Shown in pieces: positions 10,379-18,192 of a stretch of 64,000 bases of DNA (position 1 is the first letter of the stretch; every line of letters begins with the position of its first letter). Source of the stretch: Streptomyces sp. NBC_01142 (GTDB taxonomy: Bacteria; Actinomycetota; Actinomycetes; Streptomycetales; Streptomycetaceae); NCBI RefSeq assembly GCF_026341125.1, contig NZ_JAPEOR010000001.1, positions 3,472,001-3,536,000 of the forward strand. Direction: 5' to 3'. Made by a program: the position numbers and the translations under genes. The notes beneath the pieces are model-generated. The model was not told where the DNA came from. It saw nothing but the letters and a program-made list of their open reading frames with translations, and ran no database searches.

Positions 10379-11011
10379 ATGCTTCTGTGGATCAACGGGC
10401 CATTCGGTGGCGGCAAGACGCAGACCGCATACGAGATTCAGCGGCGGCTTCCGGGTAGCGTCATCTGCGATCCTGAGCACGCTGGTTTCGGTCTGCAGCG
10501 GATGCTGCCTCCGTCCTTGCGTGGCGACTTTCAGGACCTCCATTCCTGGCGGCAGGCCGTCTACGAGGTGCTGGATCTGGCCCTGACCAAGTACGACGGG
10601 ACCGTGATCGTGCCCATGACGATCGTGGAGCCGGGCTACTTCCAAGACACCGTTGGCCAACTGCGGGCACGTGGTCATGATGTCCGGCACTTCGCCCTGC
10701 TGGCCGACCGAAGAACCGTTCTGAGACGACTCCGCGAGCGAGGTTTCGGTCACGCCATGCAGCTCATCGCGGGAAAGGACGCTCCCTTGCGTCGGGAAAG
10801 CTTCGCTGTGTCGAAGCTCGACCTGTGCTTGGAGCGTCTGCGTATGCCGGAGTTCGCGGAGCACGTGTGGACCGATCGGATCACCGTCCCGCAGGTCGCT
10901 GATCACATCGCTGCCTCCGTCGGCTTGACCCTCAAGCCGAACACGGACGGCACTCTGCAAGGACACCTGCGGCGGGCTTGGACAGGAGCCAAGCACATCC
11001 GGTTCGATTGA
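10379..11011 (+). CDS. TmrB-like P-loop protein (tunicamycin-resistance family)
   Basis: 210 residues. The sequence LLWINGPFGGGKTQTAYEI has a Walker A motif at residues 7-14 and is very close in pattern to Bacillus subtilis TmrB (IIWINGAFGSGKTQTAFEL). Further shared blocks are CDPEHAGFGLQ, IVPMTIVEPGYF and a C-terminal helix ending KHIRFD. In B. subtilis TmrB is a membrane-associated ATP-binding protein that lowers tunicamycin uptake or toxicity. Whether this homologue gives resistance to tunicamycin or another nucleoside is not known. No antibiotic cluster is visible nearby. There is no good Shine-Dalgarno sequence in front of the ATG. Confidence 0.8.
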   Translation: MLLWINGPFGGGKTQTAYEIQRRLPGSVICDPEHAGFGLQRMLPPSLRGDFQDLHSWRQAVYEVLDLALTKYDGTVIVPMTIVEPGYFQDTVGQLRARGHDVRHFALLADRRTVLRRLRERGFGHAMQLIAGKDAPLRRESFAVSKLDLCLERLRMPEFAEHVWTDRITVPQVADHIAASVGLTLKPNTDGTLQGHLRRAWTGAKHIRFD

Positions 11012-11066
11012 AGGGCAGCCTCAACTCACCAGCGAAATGTATCGCCAGGATTTCAGGCGCAGGACA

Positions 11067-12038
11067 CTAGCCCGTGCGCGACACTCGGCGGCGGTACTGG
11101 CCCGGGGGCATGCCGTACTCGCGCTTGAAGGCCTTGGCGAACGAGAACTCCGAGGTGTAGCCGGAGCGTTCGGCCACCGCGCGCAGCGGGGTGTCGGCCT
11201 CGCGGAGCAGGCGGCCCGCGGTCGTCATGCGCCACCAGGTCAGGTACGCCAGAGGCGGCTGGCCGACCAGGGTGGTGAAGCGGCGGGCGAAGGCTGCCCG
11301 GGACAGGCCGGCCTCGGCGCCGAGCTCCTCGACCGTCCAGGGGCGGGACGGCTCGCGGTGGATGGCCTGTAGCGCGGCCGTGACGGCCGGGTCGCGCAGG
11401 GCGCCCGCCCAGCCCCCGGGCCCCTCCATCCGCTTCTGTTCCGACATTGTCCCTGTTCCCCCTGTTCTCTCCGGGCGCTCCTGGATCCACCAGGTGCGCA
11501 GCAGGTACACCAGCAGAGTGTCGAGGAGGGCGGGCACGATCGAGTCGGAACCGGGGCTGGGGTCGGCGAGTTCGGCGCCGAGCAGGTCGACGGCGGCGCG
11601 GAGCCGGGGGTACGTCCCGACGCGTGCCGGGATGTGGACGAACGGCGGCAGTTCGGAGAGCAGGGGGTGCGCCCGGGCGCGACTCAACTGGTAGGCCCCG
11701 CAGAGCAGAAGTGTCCTCTCGCCGGAGGCCGGCCCAGGATCGGGCAGTGCCGGCCAGGACCCGTCGGGCGCCAGTTCGGCGTCCTGGAGGGGGGTGTCGG
11801 GGGCGTCGGCGAGCCCGTGACCGTATCCGTGGGCGAGAAAGACGACGTCGCCGGGACCGAGCCGGACGGGATCGGCGGCCCCGGGGCGCAGCAGCCAGGC
11901 CGTGCCTTGGAGGACCACGTGGAATCCGGCGCCGTCGGAGGCAGGGAACCGTACGCCCCAGGGGGCCGACTTGACCGTGCGGGAGGAGTGGGGGCGTCCG
12001 GTCCGCATGGCCGCGATCGCATCGCTGAGTACGTCCAT
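11067..12038 (-). CDS. AraC-family transcriptional regulator with cupin sensor domain
   Basis: 323 residues. The N-terminal half is an AraC-type cupin (AraC_binding_2-like: SAPWGVRFPASDGAGFHVVL, then GPGDVVFLAHGYGHGL). The C-terminal half has the double helix-turn-helix, with RPWTVEELGAEAGLSRAAFA followed by VGQPPLAYLTWWRMTTAGRL and AVAERSGYTSEFSFAKAFKR. Start chosen at ATG 12038 (MDVLSDAIAAMRTG), the usual beginning of this subgroup. It is transcribed divergently from a quinone-oxidoreductase gene across 97 bp, so it very likely controls that gene and itself. Confidence 0.9.
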   Translation of the reverse strand: MDVLSDAIAAMRTGRPHSSRTVKSAPWGVRFPASDGAGFHVVLQGTAWLLRPGAADPVRLGPGDVVFLAHGYGHGLADAPDTPLQDAELAPDGSWPALPDPGPASGERTLLLCGAYQLSRARAHPLLSELPPFVHIPARVGTYPRLRAAVDLLGAELADPSPGSDSIVPALLDTLLVYLLRTWWIQERPERTGGTGTMSEQKRMEGPGGWAGALRDPAVTAALQAIHREPSRPWTVEELGAEAGLSRAAFARRFTTLVGQPPLAYLTWWRMTTAGRLLREADTPLRAVAERSGYTSEFSFAKAFKREYGMPPGQYRRRVSRTG

Positions 12039-12135
12039 GAACCTGCACCGTACTCCTGTAGTGCAAGACGTTGGGACAGAAAGAGAAGCTCTGTGGACAT
12101 GGATCGTCTCGCGTCGGCTGCATACGGTCGTCCCC

Positions 12136-13140
12136 ATGACAACTTCTTCTTCCACCAAGGCAGTTCTCTTCCACGAGCTCGGGGGGCCTGAGGTCCTGAA
12201 GGTCGAGGACGTGCCGCTGGGCGGCCCCGGCCCCGGTGAGGTCCTCTTCCGGGTGGAGGCGATCGGCCTCAACCGGGCCGAGGCGCTGTTTCGCACGGGG
12301 GCGTACTACTACTCTCCGACGCTCCCCGCCTCCCGGCTCGGCTACGAGGCCGCAGGCGTGGTCGAGGCAGTCGGCGAGGGCGTGACGGCGTACGCACCCG
12401 GCGATCCGGTGATGGCCGCTGCCAACTTCGACTTCGGCGTCCACGGGGTGTACGCCGAGCGGGTGGTTCTGCCCCAGGAGTCGGTGGTCCGCAGGCCGGA
12501 GGGGGTGGGCGCGGTGGAGTCCGCCGCCGTGTGGCTGACGTACTCCACGGCGTACGGCGGCCTGGTGGAGGCCGCCGAACTGGCTGCCGGCGACCATGTG
12601 GTGATCACGGCCGGGTCGAGTGGGGTCGGCACGGCGGCGATCCAGACTGCGCTACGGCTCGGAGCCGTACCGATCGTGGCCACACGCGGCGAGGCCAAGC
12701 GGCAGCAGCTCCTGGACCTGGGCGCTGCTCATGTCATCACCACGGACTCCGAGGACCTGGTGAAGGAGGTCAGGCGGCTCACCAATGGCAGGGGTGCCGA
12801 GGTCGCCTTCGACGCCATCGGCGGCCCCGGCTTCGCAGCGCTCGGCGACGCTCTCGCGCCCGGCGGCACGGCGGTGCTCTACGGGTTCCTTGACCCGCGC
12901 CCGATCGAGCTGTCGATGAACTGGCCGTTGACGGTCCGCGCTTACAACAACGGCGCTCTGGCCGGTACCGAGGCCTTCCGTCGCCGCACCTCCGCCTTCA
13001 TCGGGTCGGGACTGAGCGGCGGGACGCTGGCGCCGGTGGTTGCCGAGACCTTCGACGGTCTGGAGCGCATCGCGGACGCCCACCGCCTCATGGAGTCCAA
13101 CGCCCATACGGGCAAGATTGTGGTGACGGTTCAGGCCTGA
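12136..13140 (+). CDS. zinc-independent NADPH:quinone oxidoreductase-like MDR protein
   Basis: 334 residues. Medium-chain dehydrogenase/reductase fold: an N-terminal GroES-like domain (GPGPGEVLFRVEAIGLNRAE), then a Rossmann domain with ITAGSSGVGTAAIQ, matching the AxxGxxG NADPH motif of quinone oxidoreductases. The structural-zinc cysteines and the GHE catalytic-zinc motif are absent, so it belongs to the zinc-independent QOR/crotonase-like branch. It probably reduces quinones or enones. The divergent AraC gene suggests induction by a small, possibly electrophilic molecule. The ATG at 12136 gives the normal family length. Confidence 0.88.
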   Translation: MTTSSSTKAVLFHELGGPEVLKVEDVPLGGPGPGEVLFRVEAIGLNRAEALFRTGAYYYSPTLPASRLGYEAAGVVEAVGEGVTAYAPGDPVMAAANFDFGVHGVYAERVVLPQESVVRRPEGVGAVESAAVWLTYSTAYGGLVEAAELAAGDHVVITAGSSGVGTAAIQTALRLGAVPIVATRGEAKRQQLLDLGAAHVITTDSEDLVKEVRRLTNGRGAEVAFDAIGGPGFAALGDALAPGGTAVLYGFLDPRPIELSMNWPLTVRAYNNGALAGTEAFRRRTSAFIGSGLSGGTLAPVVAETFDGLERIADAHRLMESNAHTGKIVVTVQA

Positions 13141-13433
13141 TCCGAAAGACAGGCCTCTGGCCCGCGCGCCGCTGCCGCAGCCCGCTGCTGGAAGCGGGAC
13201 TCCCGGACGTGCAGGGGTGATCCGCACCGGCGTGTTCACCGACGCGATAATGCTGCCCGTGCCGGCCGGCATCGCTGAGGCCGCACGCGCCGCAGACGCG
13301 GTCACTGGTCCCGAAGCCGAGGCGTCGCGGCGGACCGGACGTTTGTCGCGGGTGGTTCCCTTCTCGCCGCGGATGGGACTGTGCGTTGATGCCCGTCGCG
13401 AGAGCTCCAGGCATCCAGGAGTTGTGTGCGCGA

Positions 13434-14204
13434 CTATGAGATCAACGGGTTGCTCTTGTAGGCGGGGCGGGTTCGGAGCCAGTAGGAGCGGGTGGCGGCA
13501 AGCAGGGCGACGCCGTAGACGGCGAACGCGCCCAGGCCGATCCAGCTCATGAGCAGGGCGTCCGCGGAGGAAGGGAAATCGCCGCGTGGGAAAGTCACCA
13601 CGCCGGGCGTGCCAAGGGCGGTGTAACAGACCCTGATCGAGCCGTACGGTGCGAGTGTCGCAGCGCCGATGGGTGCCGGGGTGAGCGGCAGCCGGCGTGG
13701 CACTCTCCTGCCGTGCAGAATGAAGGTCCAACGGGGAAAGACTTGGCCCCAGGGTCGGACCAGCCCGAAGATCAGGAACACGCCGAGCGCGGCAAGCAGG
13801 GCGGTAGCGTCCAGGCCCCAGGATTGCAAGGTGAGCCACAGCCCGGAAGCTCCGTTGTGCTTGGAGATCGCGAGCATCTCCGCGCCGCTCGTCCCGGCGA
13901 AGGTCCCGTCCAGCGCCCAGGTCAGCTTCATCCCCGCGTACGGGAGGAATGCCACGGTTCCGGCGTAGGCGGCGAGCTCTGCACGGCGGGGGCCAGGGAT
14001 GGTTCCGGCCTGGCCGTTGAATCGTGCACGCCACCGCATCGGGCACAGGTGATGGGCCGGTGGGAGCGGGCGGTGGCGGCGAGAAGGACCACCCCGAGCA
14101 TGCCAAGTGCATGGTGCATGGTGCGTGGCGGCAACGGTGCTGTCGACCTCTTGGTTGACGAGCAGTGTGATCACCTCGAACAGCAGGTCGAACGCGGAGA
14201 CCAT
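13434..14204 (-). CDS. integral membrane protein of unknown function, possibly frameshifted
   Basis: The C-terminal ~200 residues (from about 14039 down) read as a multi-spanning membrane protein with segments AELAAYAGTVAFLPYAGMKL, LDATALLAALGVFLIFGLV and SWIGLGAFAVYGVALLAAT, similar to uncharacterised Streptomyces membrane proteins. The N-terminal part is doubtful. Between about 14127 and 14040 a different frame gives a better hydrophobic helix (LGMLGVVLLAAT) followed by a CARCG motif typical of such proteins, while the main frame gives Pro/Arg-rich sequence there. A short repeat, gcatggtgcatggtgc (14107-14122), could be the site of one slip. The gene may therefore carry two indels and be broken. 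The start is uncertain. Confidence 0.5.
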   Translation of the reverse strand: MVSAFDLLFEVITLLVNQEVDSTVAATHHAPCTWHARGGPSRRHRPLPPAHHLCPMRWRARFNGQAGTIPGPRRAELAAYAGTVAFLPYAGMKLTWALDGTFAGTSGAEMLAISKHNGASGLWLTLQSWGLDATALLAALGVFLIFGLVRPWGQVFPRWTFILHGRRVPRRLPLTPAPIGAATLAPYGSIRVCYTALGTPGVVTFPRGDFPSSADALLMSWIGLGAFAVYGVALLAATRSYWLRTRPAYKSNPLIS

Positions 14205-14563
14205 GGAAAGTGCGCAGGTTCCAACCGGACCGTGACTTCGCCGTCCTTGGTGCGGACTGGGCCGGTGGGACGTGTTCCACGACCCGCGAGCGCAGGGGGG
14301 CGCCGTGCGCGTGAAGCAACGGCCAGCACTGGTAAGGCTGTTACCGCCGGACCAGGACTCGGGAGCCAGTGCTCCGGGAAGCTTCCAGCGCTACGCTCAT
14401 GTCCTCATCCTTTCAAGGCTGCGGCGCTGAGCCACCTGCCGGCGTCGCACCGGAAGGATCCGCAGTCGGCGGTGCGGCGCAGACATTCGGTGATGACGAG
14501 GCTTCCCGTACGCGGCGGTGAGACGGGACGGTGAAAGAAGACGGTGAAAGAACCTGACCCCGT
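14205..14563. other. intergenic stretch
   Basis: About 360 bp with no supported gene. Short open frames do not resemble anything. A small direct repeat, gacggtgaaagaa, occurs at 14528 and 14542. Confidence 0.35.
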
Positions 14564-15400
14564 CTACGGCATCACGTCCTCGGCGTACTCGCGAAAGCTG
14601 CGGGCCGGGCGTCGCGTGACGCGTTCGACAGTATCGGTAATGCGGTCTTCGGCCCCCTGGGAGATAGAGCGGTCCAGGCCCGCCAGCAGCACGGCGAACT
14701 CCTCGGGCATGTCGGTGGCCAGATGGTCGCGCATCTGCTCGTAGGTGAGCGGCCGGTGGGAGACGGGCCTGCCGCTGACCTCGGTGATGATGGCCGCGAC
14801 GTCCTCGTAACTCAGCGCCTGCGGCCCGGTGATGATCAGCTCGGTATTGGGTGCGGGCTCATCGGTCAGAGCGCTGACTGCGACCGCCGCGATGTCGTCG
14901 GCGTCGACGAAGCCGACCCGGCCCGTACCGGTCGCGGACATGATGACGCCGTCGTCGCGGATGCTGTCCGCGTGCACGTGCTGGTCGGTGAAGTTCTGCA
15001 TGAACCAGGACGGCCGCAATACCGCCCACTGACCGAACAGATCGGCGAGCGCCGCGTGCACCTGGCCGACGCCCGGCCCTCCTGCCGGGATGGCCGAGGA
15101 GCTGAGCAGTACCGCTCGCTCCACGCCGGCCGCACGGGCCTGCCGGAGGAAGGGCAGCATGACGGCCGCCGGGTGCGGTTCGCCGATGGGAGGAACCAGA
15201 TACACCCGGTCCGCGTCGTGCAGAGCGTCAGCATGGGTAGCCGAGTCGTACCAGTCGAAGCGCGCGGCCCTGACACCGTCCCGTGCGGCGGGGCGGCGAC
15301 TGGCTGCGGTGACCAGGCGGCCGAGTGCGGTGAGTCGGGACACGATGCGGCTGCCGGTATTGCCAGTGGCCCCGGTGACCAAGGTGGTGCGGTCAGTCAT
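14564..15400 (-). CDS. NmrA-like NAD(P)-binding protein (atypical SDR)
   Basis: 278 residues. The N-terminus LVTGATGNTGSRIVSRL carries the TGxxGxxG dinucleotide motif of the NmrA/HSCARG group. Later blocks LLSSSAIPAG and LRPSWFMQNF are typical of the QOR2/YtfG and NmrA-like proteins, which sense NADPH or act as NAD(P)H:quinone oxidoreductases. The catalytic YxxxK of classical SDRs is absent. It lies 11 bp downstream of the SnoaL-like gene in the same direction, forming a two-gene operon opposite a TetR gene. Confidence 0.85.
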   Translation of the reverse strand: MTDRTTLVTGATGNTGSRIVSRLTALGRLVTAASRRPAARDGVRAARFDWYDSATHADALHDADRVYLVPPIGEPHPAAVMLPFLRQARAAGVERAVLLSSSAIPAGGPGVGQVHAALADLFGQWAVLRPSWFMQNFTDQHVHADSIRDDGVIMSATGTGRVGFVDADDIAAVAVSALTDEPAPNTELIITGPQALSYEDVAAIITEVSGRPVSHRPLTYEQMRDHLATDMPEEFAVLLAGLDRSISQGAEDRITDTVERVTRRPARSFREYAEDVMP

Positions 15401-15411
15401 CTCTGTCTCCG

Positions 15412-15846
15412 TTATCGCGTGGTGGGGAAGAACGTTGCATCGTTCAAGGCGCCCGGGATGGCGGACGGGTTCCAGTAGTCGCGGTAGTGGGTGATCAGGC
15501 CGTCGCCGACCGATACCACGGCGACGTAGGGCATGTCGTAGGGCGCGTCGGTGGCCACGATGCGGCCGACACCGCGCCACTCAGCCACGATCGTGTCCTG
15601 ATCGGTGGTCTGATGGATCTTCAGGAAGGGGATCTCTCGAAGGTCGACGTGCTCGGGGTAGTCCCGCATGTAGTCGGCGACGGACGCCCGGCCCTCCAGC
15701 CTTGTGGGAAAGCCTTGCGGGGCGAAGGGAAACTCGAAGACCACGTTCTCGTCGCACAGCCTTACCCAGCCGTCGATGTCCTTGGCCAGCAACAGGCGCA
15801 GGCTGTGACGGTACACATCCGCAGGTGCCATGGGGACAGTCATCAT
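15412..15846 (-). CDS. SnoaL/NTF2-like protein
   Basis: 144 residues with the NTF2-like cone fold: VYRHSLRLLLAKDIDGWVRL, then ENVVFEFPFAPQGFPTRLEG, then YMRDYPEH and ITHYRDYWNP. Proteins of this SnoaL-like type (often ketosteroid-isomerase-like) act as isomerases, hydrolases or small-molecule binders; the substrate is unknown here. The first of two consecutive ATGs (15846) is preceded by GGAGAG at good spacing. It is the first gene of the operon with the NmrA-like gene, and its promoter region carries two operator-like inverted repeats. Confidence 0.85.
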   Translation of the reverse strand: MMTVPMAPADVYRHSLRLLLAKDIDGWVRLCDENVVFEFPFAPQGFPTRLEGRASVADYMRDYPEHVDLREIPFLKIHQTTDQDTIVAEWRGVGRIVATDAPYDMPYVAVVSVGDGLITHYRDYWNPSAIPGALNDATFFPTTR

Positions 15847-15872
15847 TGCGGGCTCTCCATCCTCTATGATTC

Positions 15873-15910
15873 GGACTGTGAGTCCACTTAGAATACGGAC
15901 TGGCGGTCCG
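15873..15910. promoter_or_regulatory. two inverted repeats, probable TetR operators
   Basis: In the 84-bp space between the SnoaL-like gene and the divergent TetR gene there are two similar inverted repeats, GGACTgtgAGTCC (15873-15885) and CGGACtggcgGTCCG (15896-15910). Their centres are 24 bp apart. They share the pattern CGGACTG...GTCC, suggesting two binding sites for the adjacent TetR protein, which would repress both its own gene and the operon. Confidence 0.7.
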
Positions 15911-15930
15911 ATTATGCAAACGGAGAGGTC

Positions 15931-16509
15931 ATGACCCCACGCAAGGAGCGCGCGGACGCGGCGCGCAACCGCGAGGCCGTCTTGGCTGCAGCCGACGATC
16001 TCTTCGCTCGCAGCGAGAGCCCCCGAAGTGTGTCCATGGACGACGTCGCGGCGGCGGCCGGTGTCGGCAAAGGCACCCTTTTTCGCCGTTTCGGCGACCG
16101 TACTGGCCTCATTCGCGTCCTTGTCGAGAGGCGGATCGAACCGCTGCGGCAGGCCGTCGAGGCGGGACCGGCACCCCTCGGCCCCACTGCTGAGCCGCGC
16201 GAACGGGTACTGGCACTGCTCGACGCCGTCCTGCAGTTCAAGCTCGACAACCGCCATCTCGCCTTGGCCCTGGAAGAAGCCGGCAGCGCCAGCCCCTACC
16301 AGGCGGATCATTACGCGTGGTGGCACACCACGCTTCAGTGCACGCTGCGACGGCTGCCCGGCATGGCCGACAGCGGCTTCACCGCACACGCCCTGCTGGC
16401 CACCACCCGCGCGGACCTCGTCGAACACCTCGCCGGCCAGGAGCACATGACCCCAGAGCAGATGAGAAGCCACCTGGCGGCCTTCGCGGCCAGGATCCTG
16501 GACTCATGA
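15931..16509 (+). CDS. TetR/AcrR-family transcriptional regulator
   Basis: 192 residues. The N-terminal helix-turn-helix is complete: NREAVLAAADDLFARSES, then VSMDDVAAAAGVGKGTLFRR and FGDRTGLIRVLVE. The rest is a helical ligand-binding domain of the kind found in TetR proteins controlling oxidoreductase operons. The ATG at 15931 follows CGGAGAGGTC, a good ribosome binding site. The gene is divergent from the SnoaL-NmrA operon, with paired inverted repeats between them, so local repression relieved by a small molecule is likely. Confidence 0.92.
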   Translation: MTPRKERADAARNREAVLAAADDLFARSESPRSVSMDDVAAAAGVGKGTLFRRFGDRTGLIRVLVERRIEPLRQAVEAGPAPLGPTAEPRERVLALLDAVLQFKLDNRHLALALEEAGSASPYQADHYAWWHTTLQCTLRRLPGMADSGFTAHALLATTRADLVEHLAGQEHMTPEQMRSHLAAFAARILDS

Positions 16510-16573
16510 CAGCCGCCGCCGGCTCTCACCGGGGCCGAAACGCGGATGCAGTGCGGCGCCGGCCCGTGATGGG

Positions 16574-17431
16574 ATGCACTGCGTGAGCGATCTGTCCCTG
16601 CGTGCCTGCATCGAGCGGTACTACGCCACCGTGCCGCTGATGTTCGCCGACGCGGAGGAGTTCGGCCCCTTGCGCCTGTTCGTGCGAAAGGCAGCAGGCG
16701 CCCCGTACTACGGCGGCCCGAACCACGCTCAGCCCACATCGGCAGGATCCGCGACGGTCACCACGGCCGACATCGCCCGGGTGCGCTCCCGGCAGCGTGA
16801 GCTCGGCGTGCCGGAGGCCTTCGAGTGGCTCGCCGAGGTGGCTCCATCGCTGCGCGCCCGCATCGAGGCCGCGGGCCTTCCGGTGACGGAACGCCCGTTG
16901 ATGACCCTCGACCCCCACCACGTACTGCCCCCGCAGGCCCTGCCCGAAGGCGTCACGATCCGCGCCTTGGAGGCCGACGACCCGGCTCTGCCTGCCGCCC
17001 TCGCCGTCCCCCACCTGGCCTTCGATGAAGAGGGCACCGCAGTCGGCTCTGCCGGGCGCCTGGAACTGGCGGCGGCTGCCGAGAAGCTCACGGCGGACGG
17101 CACGGTCGCAACGATCCGCCCCACCATCCGCGCCGGTCACAAGACGGTCGTCGCTGCCCTCGCCGCTGACGGCACGCCGCTCGCCGTGGGCCACTACCAC
17201 CCGGCAATCGGCACTACCGAGATCGGCGGTATAGGCACCCTTCCCACTGCCCGCCGGCAGGGCCTCGCCGCCGCCGTCGCGGCGGCCCTGGCCGCCCATG
17301 CCCGCGACCATGGCGTGCGCACCATCTTCCTCGCCTACGGGGAGGAGGCCGTTGCCCGTATCTACGCCCGCCTGGGCTTCCGCCCGGCCGGCACCACTCT
17401 GCTGATCGCCAACCAGCCCGCCCGTTCGTAG
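16574..17431 (+). CDS. GNAT-domain acetyltransferase with N-terminal extension
   Basis: 285 residues. The C-terminal half carries a GNAT fold: GGIGTLPTARRQGLAAAVAA is the acetyl-CoA pyrophosphate loop (R-x-x-G-L/x-A) and ARIYARLGFRPAGT is the final strand. The N-terminal half (about 130 residues) is unlike a catalytic GNAT domain and may be a degenerate second copy or a substrate-recognition part. A GTG at 16583 (VSDLSLRACIERYYA) is an alternative start. The substrate is unknown. It follows the TetR gene by 64 bp in the same direction but need not be part of that circuit. Confidence 0.8.
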   Translation: MHCVSDLSLRACIERYYATVPLMFADAEEFGPLRLFVRKAAGAPYYGGPNHAQPTSAGSATVTTADIARVRSRQRELGVPEAFEWLAEVAPSLRARIEAAGLPVTERPLMTLDPHHVLPPQALPEGVTIRALEADDPALPAALAVPHLAFDEEGTAVGSAGRLELAAAAEKLTADGTVATIRPTIRAGHKTVVAALAADGTPLAVGHYHPAIGTTEIGGIGTLPTARRQGLAAAVAAALAAHARDHGVRTIFLAYGEEAVARIYARLGFRPAGTTLLIANQPARS

Positions 17432-17535
17432 GGGTGGGACTGGAATCGCCCCCCTGTCTCCTTCACTACGTCGTCCCGCCGCTCACCCAGGTGCCGGCGC
17501 AGCACGGACGCTCCTCTGCCCGCCGACTCGCCGTG

Positions 17536-18000
17536 TCAGCGCCCAGGATTCGGGCGGAGGAGTTGTTCGGCAGAGCAACTGATATCGGGGTCCTGGACCA
17601 GACAGAGGTTGAATCCCTGCTCGTTCCGCCGCACTTGGGCTGATACGAGGCAGCTGTCTCCCGGGTCGTCGATACTCAGGGCGATGTTGTCACCGCTGGT
17701 GAGGGCTTCATCGGCAATTGAGGTGCCCGCATCGTTCGGGGGACTGAAAAAGCTCCACCGCCCAACTGTCGTGTCAGGGCACGATGTGCCTCCCGGCGTG
17801 GCGCTGTGCAGTTCCTTCCCGGTCATGCGGCGGTCGGCTTCCAGGTCGAGACGTGCGCCGGCTTCGTTGGTCCAGCTGCCCACGAGCATTGACTGCTCTA
17901 TCTGGGCAGCTTCTCCTCCCGTGCCGGCGCAGGCCACGCAAGCCCATGCCAGTACGGCGGCGAGCGCCGGAACCCGTCTCGCCCCTGAAGTCGTCATCAA
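17536..18000 (-). CDS. putative exported lipoprotein, 154 aa
   Basis: The N-terminus has a basic start (MMTTSGARR), a hydrophobic stretch (VPALAAVLAWACVAC) and a cysteine after it, which is like a lipoprotein signal although the lipobox is not canonical. The mature part contains GSWTNEAGARLDLEADRRMT and three further cysteines that could form disulfides. The pattern 'GxWxxxxGxxLxLxxDGxF' is seen in many small secreted Streptomyces proteins of unknown function. It is convergent with the upstream GNAT gene and stands alone. Confidence 0.7.
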   Translation of the reverse strand: MMTTSGARRVPALAAVLAWACVACAGTGGEAAQIEQSMLVGSWTNEAGARLDLEADRRMTGKELHSATPGGTSCPDTTVGRWSFFSPPNDAGTSIADEALTSGDNIALSIDDPGDSCLVSAQVRRNEQGFNLCLVQDPDISCSAEQLLRPNPGR

Positions 18001-18192
18001 TACCCCTACCCCATGAGAAATTGAACGTGTTCAGTATGGAAGGTGGCCGGTGGCTTCTGGGCGGGGTGCTGGTCTTGCGCCGATGGCGGGTCGGGTTGGC
18101 CTTCACCTTGGCGCTCGTGCACAAGGCAGGCGAAGGACCGGACGTGCTCCGCACCGTCCACTCGTCATCGGGTCCCCATGCTGATCGCGCCC

